Shown here: positions 34,956-44,446 of the stretch, piece by piece
How positions within the stretch are numbered: position 1 is the stretch's first letter
How the letters are laid out: each line of letters starts with the position of its first letter
From: Streptomyces sp. WMMC500
Lineage (GTDB): Bacteria; Actinomycetota; Actinomycetes; Streptomycetales; Streptomycetaceae
Length of the DNA: 64,000 nucleotides
Reading direction: 5' to 3'
NCBI RefSeq assembly: GCF_027497195.1
Contig: NZ_CP114905.1
Span: 6,087,001-6,151,000, forward strand
Made by a program: the position numbers and the translations under genes
Notes under the pieces: generated by a model
What the model was told of the DNA's origin: nothing
The model's input: only the letters and a program-made list of their open reading frames with translations
The model's database searches: none

Positions 34956-35554
34956 TGGCGGGGCACTTCGAGGCGGTCCCCGGCGGCGGCGCGGCCGTCG
35001 CGCTGGACGAGCTGGAGATCTCCATCCTGCGTACGCTCACCGTGCAGTTGCTGGAGCTGATCGGCCCCGGCGACGAACCCGCGGACGCCCCGCCCGCCGC
35101 CGACCCGCTGGACGCGCTCTTCGCCGAGGGCCCCAGCAAGCCGCCGGCCGACCCGGCGCTGGCGCGGCTCTTCCCCGACGCGTACGGCGAGCCCGGCAAG
35201 GGGCCGGACGACGAGGAGCGGGCCCGCTCCGCGGAGTTCCGCCGCTACACCGAGCCGGAGCTGCGCGAGAGCAAGCGGGAGAACGCCCTGGCGGTCGTCC
35301 GCGGGCTCGACATGCTGACCATGCAGGGCGACGGCGGCGCGGTGCTCAAGATCGGCCCCGAGGAGTCGCGGCAGTGGCTCGCGACGCTCAACGACCTGCG
35401 GCTGGCCATAGGCGCGCGGCTCGACATCCGGGACGACGACGACGGCGAGGTGCTCTTCCGGCTGCCGGACGAGGACGAGCGCAAGCCGATGGTGATGGCG
35501 TACCTGTGGCTGGGCGGGCTCCAGGAGACCCTGATCGAGACGCTGATGGCGTAG
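34955..35554 (+). CDS. DUF2017 protein, ClpS operon partner
   Basis: The 199-residue protein is the constant neighbour of clpS in actinobacteria, with motifs ALDELEISILRTLTVQLLELIG and YLWLGGLQETLIETLM. No catalytic motif is visible. Translation is coupled to clpS by the shared TGATG. A role in adapting ClpS or the Clp protease is only inferred from context. Confidence 0.85.
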   Translation: MAGHFEAVPGGGAAVALDELEISILRTLTVQLLELIGPGDEPADAPPAADPLDALFAEGPSKPPADPALARLFPDAYGEPGKGPDDEERARSAEFRRYTEPELRESKRENALAVVRGLDMLTMQGDGGAVLKIGPEESRQWLATLNDLRLAIGARLDIRDDDDGEVLFRLPDEDERKPMVMAYLWLGGLQETLIETLMA

Positions 35555-35666
35555 GCCCGTGGGCCCCGCCGCGGGACGGCCCGTTCGGGTGAATGTGCAC
35601 ATAATCACCCTTTTTCCGTGGTAAAGCTGCAGTCGGGGGACTGCACGGGAAAGGGCACAACTCCAC

Positions 35667-37106
35667 ATGACCACTGCGAAGGTCCCGGAGGACGGCCGCG
35701 CGGCCAGGGCCTCCGACGAGGGCTACGAGCGCGGGCTCGGCAGCCGCCAGATCCAGATGATAGCCATCGGCGGCGCCATCGGAGTGGGCCTCTTCCTGGG
35801 TGCCGGCAAGATCATCGAGAAGGCCGGGCCCAGCCTCATCCTCCTCTACGCGCTCGCCGGCGTCGTCATCTTCTTCATCATGCGGGCCCTGGGCGAACTG
35901 CTGCTCTACCGGCCGGTCTCGGGCAGCTTCGCCGAGTACGCGCGCGAGTTCCTCGGCCCCTACTTCGGGTACGTCACGGGCTGGACGTACTGGCTGATGT
36001 GGGCCGTCACCGGCATGACCGAGCTGACCGCCGCAGCGATCTACATCAACTACTGGTGGCCCGCCGTCCCGCAGTGGCTCAGCGCGCTCGGCTTCCTTCT
36101 GCTCCTCTTCGGCGTCAACCTGATCTCGGTGAAGATCTTCGGTGAGCTGGAGTTCTGGTTCTCGATGGTCAAGGTCACCGCGATCATCGGCATGATCGTC
36201 ATCGGCGTCGGCGTCCTCACCCTCGGCTTCTCCGCCGCCGGATCCACCGCCACCACCACGAACCTCTGGAGCCACGGCGGCTTCTTCCCCCACGGCGTCG
36301 GCGACAGCCTCATGACCCTCCAGGGCGTGATGTTCGCCTACCTCGCCGTCGAACTCGTCGGCGTCACCGCGGGCGAGAGCGCGCACCCCGAGAAGAGCCT
36401 GCCCAAGGCGATCAACACGCTGCCGTGGCGGATCGTCGTCTTCTACGTCGGCTCGCTGATCGTCATCCTGTCCGTGGTCCGGTGGACGGAGTTCAGCGAC
36501 GGCGTCAGCCCGTTCGTCGCCGCCTTCGGCAGGATCGGCATCCCGCTGGCCGCCGGCATCGTGAACTTCGTCGTGCTCACCGCCGCCCTGTCGTCGTGCA
36601 ACTCCGGCATGTACTCCACCGGCCGCATGCTGCGCGACCTGGCCGCCAACGCCGAGGCGCCGAAGCTCTTCGGCAGACTGAGCCCGCGCCGGGTGCCGGC
36701 CGCGGGCATCGCCATGTCGGTCGTGGTCATGTCCGTCGGCGTGGTGCTCAACTACCTCGTGCCGGAGAAGGCGTTCGGCTACGTCATGTCCGTGGCCACC
36801 GCCGCCGGCATCTGGACGTGGGCGATGATCCTCGTCAGCCACATCCGCTACCGCCGCGCGGTCGTCGCCGGCCGGCTGCCCGCCTCGTCGTTCCCGGCGC
36901 CGGGCGGGGTGGTGTGCAGTTGGCTGGCGTTGGCGTTCCTCGCCTTCGTCACCGTGCTCACCGCGCTGGACGCCGACGCCCGCGTCTCGCTGTACGTGGG
37001 CGCCGGGTGGGCGGTGCTGCTGTCGGGCGGCTGGGCGCTGAGCCGGCGGCGGGCCGCGGCCCGCACGGGGGAGGCGGCGCCGGAGTACGCCGCGGGGGCG
37101 CAGTAG
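35667..37106 (+). CDS. Amino-acid permease (APC superfamily)
   Basis: The 479-residue protein has about 12 helices. Motifs are GLGSRQIQMIAIGGAIGVGLFLGAG at the N-terminus (helix 1), RALGELLLYRPVSGSFAEYA and MFAYLAVELVGVTAGESAHPEKSLPKAIN, all typical of the AAT family. It would import an amino acid with protons; the substrate is uncertain. The upstream region contains TGCAGTCGGGGGACTGCA, an 8-bp inverted repeat. Confidence 0.88.
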   Translation: MTTAKVPEDGRAARASDEGYERGLGSRQIQMIAIGGAIGVGLFLGAGKIIEKAGPSLILLYALAGVVIFFIMRALGELLLYRPVSGSFAEYAREFLGPYFGYVTGWTYWLMWAVTGMTELTAAAIYINYWWPAVPQWLSALGFLLLLFGVNLISVKIFGELEFWFSMVKVTAIIGMIVIGVGVLTLGFSAAGSTATTTNLWSHGGFFPHGVGDSLMTLQGVMFAYLAVELVGVTAGESAHPEKSLPKAINTLPWRIVVFYVGSLIVILSVVRWTEFSDGVSPFVAAFGRIGIPLAAGIVNFVVLTAALSSCNSGMYSTGRMLRDLAANAEAPKLFGRLSPRRVPAAGIAMSVVVMSVGVVLNYLVPEKAFGYVMSVATAAGIWTWAMILVSHIRYRRAVVAGRLPASSFPAPGGVVCSWLALAFLAFVTVLTALDADARVSLYVGAGWAVLLSGGWALSRRRAAARTGEAAPEYAAGAQ

Positions 37107-37164
37107 GCGGCGGGCCCGGCCCCGGGGGTGCCGCGCCCGCCGCCCGGCGCGTAGGGTCCGCGGG

Positions 37165-38639
<1,475 letters not shown>

Positions 38640-38703
38640 GAACTCATCGTATCGATTCCCCGTCCGCGTGCCGGATCGCCGTTTCATGATGCGGACCGGG
38701 TGC

Positions 38704-39156
38704 TCAGCGCGCGGGCGCGTCGTCGTAGGAGGCGACCACGGTGACGTCCTCCTCGGTGATCACACCGTCCACGATGCGGAACGACCGGAAGGAGACGGGC
38801 CCTTCACCGTTGCCGGACTCGGCGGTGGAGACCAGGACGTAGTGCGCGCCGGGCTCGTTGGCGTAGGAGACGTCGGTGCGGGACGGGTACGCCTCGGTGG
38901 CGGTGTGCGAGTGGTAGATCACCACCGGCTCCTCGTCGCGGTCGTCCATCTCCCGGTAGAGCCTGAGCAGGTCCTGCGAGTCGAACTCGTAGAACGTGGG
39001 GGAGCGGGCGGCGTTGAGCATGGGGATGAAGCGCCGCGGCCGGCCGTCGGCGGGTGCGGGGGCCGGGCCCGCGACGACGCCGCACGCCTCGTCGGGGTGG
39101 TCCTTGCGGGCGTGGGCGACGATCTGCTCGTACAGCTCCTCCGAGATGGTCAGCAT
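38704..39156 (-). CDS. mec: JAMM/MPN+ metalloprotease (Mec), CysO processing
   Basis: The 150-residue zinc protease has the JAMM signature HSHTATEAYPSRTD (His82, His84, Ser92, Asp95) and an upstream Glu23. In mycobacteria Mec+ cleaves cysteine from CysO-Cys; here it should also trim the Ser-Val tail of CysO. It lies just upstream of the leader peptide and cysO on the same strand. Confidence 0.9.
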   Translation of the reverse strand: MLTISEELYEQIVAHARKDHPDEACGVVAGPAPAPADGRPRRFIPMLNAARSPTFYEFDSQDLLRLYREMDDRDEEPVVIYHSHTATEAYPSRTDVSYANEPGAHYVLVSTAESGNGEGPVSFRSFRIVDGVITEEDVTVVASYDDAPAR

Positions 39157-39266
39157 GGGCGCAAGGATGACACGGCGGCGGAGGGCGTACCTCGTACGTT
39201 CCGAACGCTGAGACGAATCGGCTCGGATGCCGGGCGGGCGCCGCCGGGCAGGGGTGCCGGGCGGCC

Positions 39267-39722
39267 TCAGGTGTCCGACAGGTGGCGGACCTGGTCCCAC
39301 ACCGCCGGGTCCACCGGGCCGGACCTGCGGCGGAAGTCCCGGAGGTGGATCTCGCGCAACTCGTCCGTCGCCAGGAACCCCGGGCGGCCCCGGGCGTCGT
39401 CGACGGTGGCGGGCGGCAGCGGGATCACGCCGGGCCGCTCGCCGTCCCGCCGGGTGGTGATCCGGGCCACCGTCACGGTGACGCCGGCGGTCTTCACCAC
39501 CAGGCACGGCGCCACGCCGTCGGCGGCGTACCCGTCCTCGTCTCCGTCGTCGTCCCCGTCCGGGACGCGCGCCCACCACACCTCGCCCGGCCGCGGCCCG
39601 GCGCCCCGCTCGCCCTCCGGCCGCCGGTGCGCGCGCCGCACCCGCCCGAAGCTGTCGACCAGCCCGGCGATCACGGCCAGCACCACCACGGCCACGATGG
39701 CCGGCCACCACGAGGTGTCCAT
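39267..39722 (-). CDS. Membrane-anchored PemK/MazF-like protein
   Basis: The 151-residue protein has an N-terminal transmembrane helix (WWPAIVAVVVLAVIAGLVDSF). A SH3-like MazF fold follows, starting GPRPGEVWWARVPDGD and continuing APCLVVKTAGVTVTVARITTRRDG. An Asp-rich insert (DGDDDGDEDGY) replaces the first loop. There is no antitoxin. It may not be an RNase. It is 110 bp upstream of mec. Confidence 0.7.
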   Translation of the reverse strand: MDTSWWPAIVAVVVLAVIAGLVDSFGRVRRAHRRPEGERGAGPRPGEVWWARVPDGDDDGDEDGYAADGVAPCLVVKTAGVTVTVARITTRRDGERPGVIPLPPATVDDARGRPGFLATDELREIHLRDFRRRSGPVDPAVWDQVRHLSDT

Positions 39723-39959
39723 GCGCCGATCCTAGGACCTGCCCCCGTCTCCCGCCCGCGTCGTGACACCGGCGCCCCCGCGTCGTGCCGCGGCCGACGC
39801 CGCGCAGGTGGGCACGCGGACCGTGCCCCGTCGCCATACTGGTGATTCCGCCCACAACCGGGATGGCCGGGGGACCGCTGCGGCCCGTCCCGGCTTACCC
39901 TCGGCAGAGCCGGCGGGGCATCGTCGCCCCGTCCCGACCGTGCCGGAGGTCCCTCCCCG

Positions 39960-40712
39960 ATGAAGCTCACCGTCGTCGGTTGCTCGGGCTCGTTCCCGTC
40001 CGCGGACTCCGCGTGTTCGAGCTACCTGGTCGAGGCGGAGGGCTTTTCGCTCCTGCTCGACATGGGCAACGGCGCGCTGGGGGCACTGCAGCAGCACTGC
40101 GGACTGTACGACCTCGACGCCATCCTGCTGAGCCACCTGCACGCGGACCACTGCATCGACATGTGCGCCTACTTCGTCGCGCGCTACTACCGCCACGACG
40201 GCGGCCCCGCCGAGGTGCTCCCCGTCTACGGCCCCAAGGGCACGGAGCAGCGGCTGACCACGGCATACGCGGACACCCCCTCGGAGACGTCGATGAGCGA
40301 GGTCTTCGACTTCCGGGCGCTGGAGCGCAGCGCGTTCGAGATCGGCCCGTTCACGGTGCACGCGGACCGGGTGAGCCACCCCGTCGAGGCGTACGCCTTC
40401 CGGATCGAGCACGGCGGGCGCAGCCTCGTCTACTCCGGCGACACCGGCCCCTGCGGGGCGCTGACCGAACTGAGCGCGGACGCCGATCTGCTGCTGTGCG
40501 AGGCGGCGTTCACGCACGGCCGCGAGGAGATCCCCGACCTCCACCTCAACGGCCGCGAGGCGGGCGAGGCCGCCGCGGCGGCGGGGGTGGGGCGGCTGGT
40601 GCTGACCCACATCCCGCCGTGGACGGACCCGCAGGTGAACCTGCGGGACGCGAAGGGCGCGTACGAGGGGCCCGTCGAACTGGCGCGCGCGGGCGCGGTG
40701 TACGAGGTCTGA
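39960..40712 (+). CDS. Metallo-beta-lactamase-fold hydrolase
   Basis: The 250-residue protein has the metal motif SHLHADHCID, His in DRVSHPVEAY, YSGDTGPCGAL (Asp) and LTHIPPW (His), as in RNase Z-like phosphodiesterases. GGAGG precedes the ATG. It lies between the PTS locus and the cysteine cluster on a syntenic block near rph. Substrate unknown; an RNA or cyclic nucleotide phosphodiester is plausible. Confidence 0.88.
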   Translation: MKLTVVGCSGSFPSADSACSSYLVEAEGFSLLLDMGNGALGALQQHCGLYDLDAILLSHLHADHCIDMCAYFVARYYRHDGGPAEVLPVYGPKGTEQRLTTAYADTPSETSMSEVFDFRALERSAFEIGPFTVHADRVSHPVEAYAFRIEHGGRSLVYSGDTGPCGALTELSADADLLLCEAAFTHGREEIPDLHLNGREAGEAAAAAGVGRLVLTHIPPWTDPQVNLRDAKGAYEGPVELARAGAVYEV

Positions 40713-40721
40713 GGGTCCCCC

Positions 40722-41479
40722 TCACGCCTTGTACTGGGCCTTCTCCTCCTCCGCTATCTCCTCGTCGGTCTCCCGGCCCGGGGTGGGCAGGTTGAACCTG
40801 ACGATGGCGAAGCGGAAGATCACGTAGTAGACCGCCGCGAAGCACAGCCCCATCAGCGCCAGCCCCCACGGGTTGGTCGCGATGCCGAGGTTGTGCAGGC
40901 CCGTACCGAGGACCGGCCAGATGTAGCCGAAGGCGACGCCGAGGAGCAGGCCCGCGAAGGACCATGCTGCCTATCGCGACGCTGCCTGCCGCCGCGCTGC
41001 TCACCCGGCTCGGCGCCCCCGACATGCTGGGCAAGGAGTCCCTGCCGGACTCCCTCAACAGGATCGGCGAGTTCATGGCCGCGGGCGGCTGCGCGCTGCT
41101 CGACAACATGGCGATCCTCTTCGCCATCGGCATCGCGATCGGCTTCGCGCGCAAGTCCGACGGCTCCACCGCGCTCGCCGCCGTCGTCGGCTACCTGGTC
41201 TTCAGCAACGTCCTCGGCACCTTCCACGACGACAACACCGACGCCCCCGTCGACGCCGGCGTCCTCGGCGTCGTCGTCGTCATCGGCCTCGTCGCCGCGC
41301 TTCTCTACCAGCGGTACAGCCGCACCAAACTCCCCGACTAGCTCGGCTTCTTCGGCGGTCGCCGGCTCGTGCCGATCCTCACAGGCTGCGGCCCAGGCGC
41401 TGGGCGTTGGCCATGATGCGGGACCCGCGGCCCTCTTGCCGGCCTGGTCGGCACCGGCCGATACGGAAGCCGTGGACAT
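40722..41479 (-). pseudogene. nagE: PTS EIIC permease (GlcNAc/glucose type), scrambled by inversion
   Basis: Minus-strand pieces encode MSTASVSAGADQAG... (start 41479) then, in a shifted frame, MANAQRLGRSL. The plus strand (40963-41382) encodes the next part, MLPIATLPAAALLTRLG... to RRLVPILT. The minus strand resumes with SFAGLLLGVAFGYIWPVLG and jumps to ATNPWGLALMGLCFAAVYYVIFRF...PTPGRE. Inverting 40963-41382 back rejoins GRSL+MLPIATLP and LVPILT+SFAGLLL, proving an inversion. A nonsense TAG (41339) replaces a conserved Trp codon, and about 170 residues of the EIIC centre are missing. The gene cannot work. A dre-like site lies upstream. Confidence 0.85.
40963..41382 (+). other. Inverted 0.42-kb segment of the EIIC gene
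   Basis: This block is in the opposite orientation to the rest of the gene. It has its own ATG-opened reading frame of 125 residues, but it is an N-terminal EIIC fragment rather than a separate gene. No long inverted repeats are seen at its ends, so switchable inversion is not supported. Confidence 0.8.
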
Positions 41480-41501
41480 CACACTCCTCCATCGGAACGC
41501 A

Positions 41502-41517
41502 GGTGGTCTACACCTTT
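41502..41517. promoter_or_regulatory. DasR-like dre site upstream of nagE
   Basis: GGTGGTCTACACCTTT matches the dre consensus ACTGGTCTAGACCACT at about 11 of 16 positions, including TGGTCTA and ACC. It is 23 bp upstream of the nagE start. DasR represses GlcNAc uptake genes in Streptomyces. Confidence 0.7.
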
Positions 41518-41651
41518 GAGTGATGTAGGCCTGTTCTCATACGGGGAGTGCGGCTGACGGAATATTCTATTCCGATCGCGGGCGCTGCCGGGGTATTAAG
41601 TCCCGTTTTGCGGATATCGGCGAGGTCGGCGCTTCTCGCCGGCTGGCGCAT

Positions 41652-41667
41652 AGTGGAGTAGACCAGT
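41652..41667. promoter_or_regulatory. DasR-like dre site upstream of EIIB
   Basis: AGTGGAGTAGACCAGT matches the dre consensus at 13 of 16 positions. It is 32 bp ahead of the EIIB start, so DasR should control this gene too. Confidence 0.75.
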
Positions 41668-41698
41668 GCCCTCATGGGAGAAACCTGGAGCGTGTGGC

Positions 41699-41932
41699 AT
41701 GCCCAGCAAGGCTGAGAAGATCGTCGCTGGCCTCGGCGGGATCGGGAACATCGACGAGATTGAGGGCTGCATCACCCGCCTCCGCACGGAGGTCGTGGAC
41801 CCGGCGCTGGTCGACGACGCCGCGCTGAAGGCCGCGGGCGCCCACGGCGTCGTCCACCTGGGCACGGCGGTCCAGGTCGTCGTCGGCACGGACGCGGACC
41901 CCCTGGCCGCGGAGATCGAGGACATGATGTAG
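41699..41932 (+). CDS. nagF: PTS EIIB subunit (glucose/GlcNAc type)
   Basis: The 77-residue EIIB protein has the phosphorylated Cys24 in IEGCITRLR. The fold and length match NagF of the Streptomyces GlcNAc PTS. It is divergent from the dead nagE gene, and its own reading frame is intact, so it is orphaned in this window. ATG 41699 (MPSKAEKIV) has GAGAAACCTGGAG-type upstream sequence. Confidence 0.9.
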   Translation: MPSKAEKIVAGLGGIGNIDEIEGCITRLRTEVVDPALVDDAALKAAGAHGVVHLGTAVQVVVGTDADPLAAEIEDMM

Positions 41933-41934
41933 TC

Positions 41935-41976
41935 GACGGGGACGGGGACGGGGACGGGGACGGGGACGGGGACGGG
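41935..41976 (+). repeat. Microsatellite (GACGGG)7
   Basis: Seven perfect 6-bp copies start 2 bp after the EIIB stop. Runs of GGG every 6 bp on the plus strand could form a G-quadruplex and may act in transcription termination, but that is inferred. Confidence 0.75.
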
Positions 41977-42377
41977 CCGCGGGGCCTCGTCCGGGGGTGG
42001 GGGCTGTGGCGGGGGTCGGGGCGGGGCGCGTTGCGTATCCGTCGACGGAGCGCGTTCGGCGAGGACCGGGTGTCTGCTTCGTCCGACCTGCCTGAGTTTG
42101 CCTCCGGCTTGGTCTCCGAAATCACCAACGATCCGGATGCCTGCGGAACTTTGCCACGCCCTGCGCGTAACCGGAGCGGAGCGTTCGGATATGCCGGTTC
42201 CGGCAACTCTCATCCTGCGGAATGCAGAATGGAATTTCAGTTGCCTGGGTGTGGCGGCAGCGGAACGCACCCCTGCCTCCACGTTATCCACAGGCTCAAA
42301 TCCGGGGTGGTGGAGGCCGCGGCGGCTCCGATAGCGTCGTCTGCCTGACGTATCGTCACCGCTACCGGGAGTTGATC
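41977..42377. other. 401-bp intergenic region, no clear gene
   Basis: This stretch separates the PTS locus from the WXG-type cluster. It is lower in GC than its flanks, from about 42060. No reading frame with Streptomyces codon use was seen. It probably holds the promoter of the following cluster. TTATCCACA (42284-42292) matches a DnaA box, but singly. Confidence 0.5.
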
Positions 42378-43028
42378 GTGTCCCCCCGCGCCCTTTCCGC
42401 CGCCGCGCTGGCGGCTGTTGCCACCCTGAGCCTGCTGCTGACCGCGTGCGGCGGCGACGAGGAAGGTGACCCCCCTTCGGACGACAAGATCCAGGGCGCC
42501 GACAAGGGGGAGGAGTCGCCCTCGCCGAGCGCTCCGGAGGAGGCGGCGGGCAGACCGGAGATCAAGCTTCCTGAGGACATCACGTACCAGTTCGAGTGGT
42601 CCAAGACCGGTGATCCGGACAAGGACGCCGTGCTCCAGGACGGGGAGCAGCTCATCAAGGCGATCGACATGGCGATTGTGGAGCAGGATCCGACCCACGA
42701 GGCGTTGCTGTTCTACACCGAGGGTGATGCAGCGGCGGAAGCTGAGCGGTTCGTCCAGGGCTACGTAGACGACAAGGACCGCACGACAGGGCGTTACCGC
42801 TTCTACAACGAGCAGGTGCAAGTCGCAGGAGACGGCACGGCGACGCTGCTGTATTGCGAAGACCAGTCGAAGGCGTATGCCAAGTCATTGAAGACCGGCA
42901 AGGTTTACGTGACGGATCCTTCCGCAGATGACTACGTCGTCTACAACTCCAAGATGCGCAAAGACGGCAACGGCGTGTGGGTCACCGAGGAGATCTTGGC
43001 GGAGAGGGGGGCCGCACAGTGTCAGTAG
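42378..43028 (+). CDS. Lipoprotein heading the WXG-type cluster
   Basis: The 216-residue product has a signal with lipobox LLLTAC (Cys24), an acidic Ser/Pro linker and a mature domain (ITYQFEWSKTGDPDKDAVLQDGEQLIKAIDMAIVEQD..). The domain pairs with the secreted protein below it. GGGAG lies 6 bp before the GTG. The mature part is found in actinomycete type VII-like clusters as I recall, but the function is unknown. Confidence 0.75.
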   Translation: MSPRALSAAALAAVATLSLLLTACGGDEEGDPPSDDKIQGADKGEESPSPSAPEEAAGRPEIKLPEDITYQFEWSKTGDPDKDAVLQDGEQLIKAIDMAIVEQDPTHEALLFYTEGDAAAEAERFVQGYVDDKDRTTGRYRFYNEQVQVAGDGTATLLYCEDQSKAYAKSLKTGKVYVTDPSADDYVVYNSKMRKDGNGVWVTEEILAERGAAQCQ

Positions 43029-44113
43029 TGCGAATGCTGCGCAGGATCGCCGTTGTGGTCGGTGCTTCGGTGGTCTTAGCAATCACCGCTGCACCGGTTC
43101 ATGCAGGAGATGACAAGGGGGACGGCGACGTTTTCGGTGGTGGCGGCGACGGCGGCGAGTACACCGATGGCGGTGCCGAGGGGCAAGTGCTCGACGCAGG
43201 GTCCGGCGGGATGGTGATCGACGAGTCTGCGAATGGGCCGGGGGCTGGGGGAGGGCCCCGCGGGTCCGGTGGAGCGCTGGATCCGGTGGGAGATTGGTCG
43301 CCGCCGCCGTGCTGGTATGCGCCGAAGTACACGCCCGAGCAACTGAAGAAGGAGCGGGAGCACACCTGGTCGCTGGACTCCACGGGCCATCAGTTCGACA
43401 GTATGGAGCGGGCCAAGTACGTGACGGGCGGTATTGAACCGGGAACGTACAAAGACTTCAACATGGCCAAGTCTGGTAAGGGCTTCTGGTGGGACGGCTA
43501 CGTGCCGGACGGTGGTGAGGGCGTCCCCGGAGCGATGGACTGCGACGAGGGGCCGTTCTGGGTGGACAGGGGCGATCCCCCGCCGGCCCAGTACGAGAAT
43601 GCCGTCACGCCGCAGATTCTCGCGGAGCTCGCTTACGACCGTATTCGCGTGCCGGACACCGAGATCAGCCTCAAGCCCGACGCGGAGAACGCGCAGAAGG
43701 TGAACCTCCCCACCTGGGCCTGGCTGGACGACGCCACCTTCGAACCCGTCTCGGTCACCGCCAGGGTGCCGGTGCTGGGCTTATGGGCCAGAACCACCGC
43801 CACCCCCGTCTCGCTCACCATCGACCCCGGCACCGACGAGGCCGAGTTGCATCCCTCCTCGGGCACCTGCCCCATCAACGACGACGGCTCCATCGGCACC
43901 CCGTACTCACCGGGGTCGGCCGAGGAGACGCCGCCGTGCGGGCTGACCTACCTGCGTGCCACGCCGGACGGTGAGACCTATCCGTTCCGGGCCACGATCA
44001 CCTGGTCCATCGAATGGGAAGGCTCCGGCGACACGGGCGGCGACCTGCCCGACGGTTCCTTCGGCGCGACCACCGAGCTGGAGGTCGACGAGATCCAGTC
44101 CATCGTCCGCTGA
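43019..44113 (+). CDS. Secreted protein of the WXG-type cluster
   Basis: The 364-residue product has a signal peptide (VSVVRMLRRIAVVVGASVVLAITAAPVHA), then a Gly-rich acidic segment and a compact domain (WSPPPCWYAPKYTPEQLKKE, WLDDATFEPVSVTARVPVLGLWARTTATPVSLTIDPG). It overlaps the previous gene by 10 bp, so they are coupled. Databases often call relatives 'enoyl reductase' wrongly; no such motif is present. Function unknown. Confidence 0.75.
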   Translation: MSVVRMLRRIAVVVGASVVLAITAAPVHAGDDKGDGDVFGGGGDGGEYTDGGAEGQVLDAGSGGMVIDESANGPGAGGGPRGSGGALDPVGDWSPPPCWYAPKYTPEQLKKEREHTWSLDSTGHQFDSMERAKYVTGGIEPGTYKDFNMAKSGKGFWWDGYVPDGGEGVPGAMDCDEGPFWVDRGDPPPAQYENAVTPQILAELAYDRIRVPDTEISLKPDAENAQKVNLPTWAWLDDATFEPVSVTARVPVLGLWARTTATPVSLTIDPGTDEAELHPSSGTCPINDDGSIGTPYSPGSAEETPPCGLTYLRATPDGETYPFRATITWSIEWEGSGDTGGDLPDGSFGATTELEVDEIQSIVR

Positions 44114-44131
44114 CGCGCGTGAGGAGGGCAT

Positions 44132-44446
44132 GTGAGCGATCTGTACGTGGACATGGAGACCCTCGACCGGGTCCGGCGCAACATCGAGCGCATATCGGAG
44201 CTGATGAAGCGGCCGGGCCGGGAGATGGAGGAGGTCGACGGCTGGTCCATGGGCGTGGACGCGCTGGCCAGTCGGATGGATGAGTTCGGGGACGAGTGGT
44301 CGTACGGCATCGGGCAGATCGAGAAGTTCTCCGATGCCGCGTCGGAGGCCCTGCTGAAGGTCAAGCAGGAGTTTCAACGGGTGGACGGTGAGCTTGCCGA
44401 CGCCCTCCCGCGATCGCGCTCCCAGGCCGGCGGGGGACGTGCATGA
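44132..44446 (+). CDS. Small WXG100-like helical protein
   Basis: The 104-residue protein (VSDLYVDMETLDRVRRNIERISELMKRPG...) is all-helical with a central W-x-x-G (DGWSMGVDALASR) in a helix-turn-helix, matching ESX/WXG100 substrates. It starts with GTG and ends in an ATGA overlap with the next gene. It is likely a secretion partner of that protein. Confidence 0.75.
   Translation: MSDLYVDMETLDRVRRNIERISELMKRPGREMEEVDGWSMGVDALASRMDEFGDEWSYGIGQIEKFSDAASEALLKVKQEFQRVDGELADALPRSRSQAGGGRA

Noticed and set aside
40964..41341. A 125-residue plus-strand frame with EIIC similarity
   Set aside because: It is the inverted middle of the EIIC gene, lacks a ribosome site, and ends at a nonsense codon in a Trp position, so it is not its own gene.
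42284..42292. DnaA-box-like TTATCCACA, and a weaker one near 62369
   Set aside because: Single isolated boxes occur by chance; no clustering and no origin genes nearby.
42031..42348. Open frame in the 401-bp gap
   Set aside because: Codon use does not fit Streptomyces, and there is no start context or recognisable domain.
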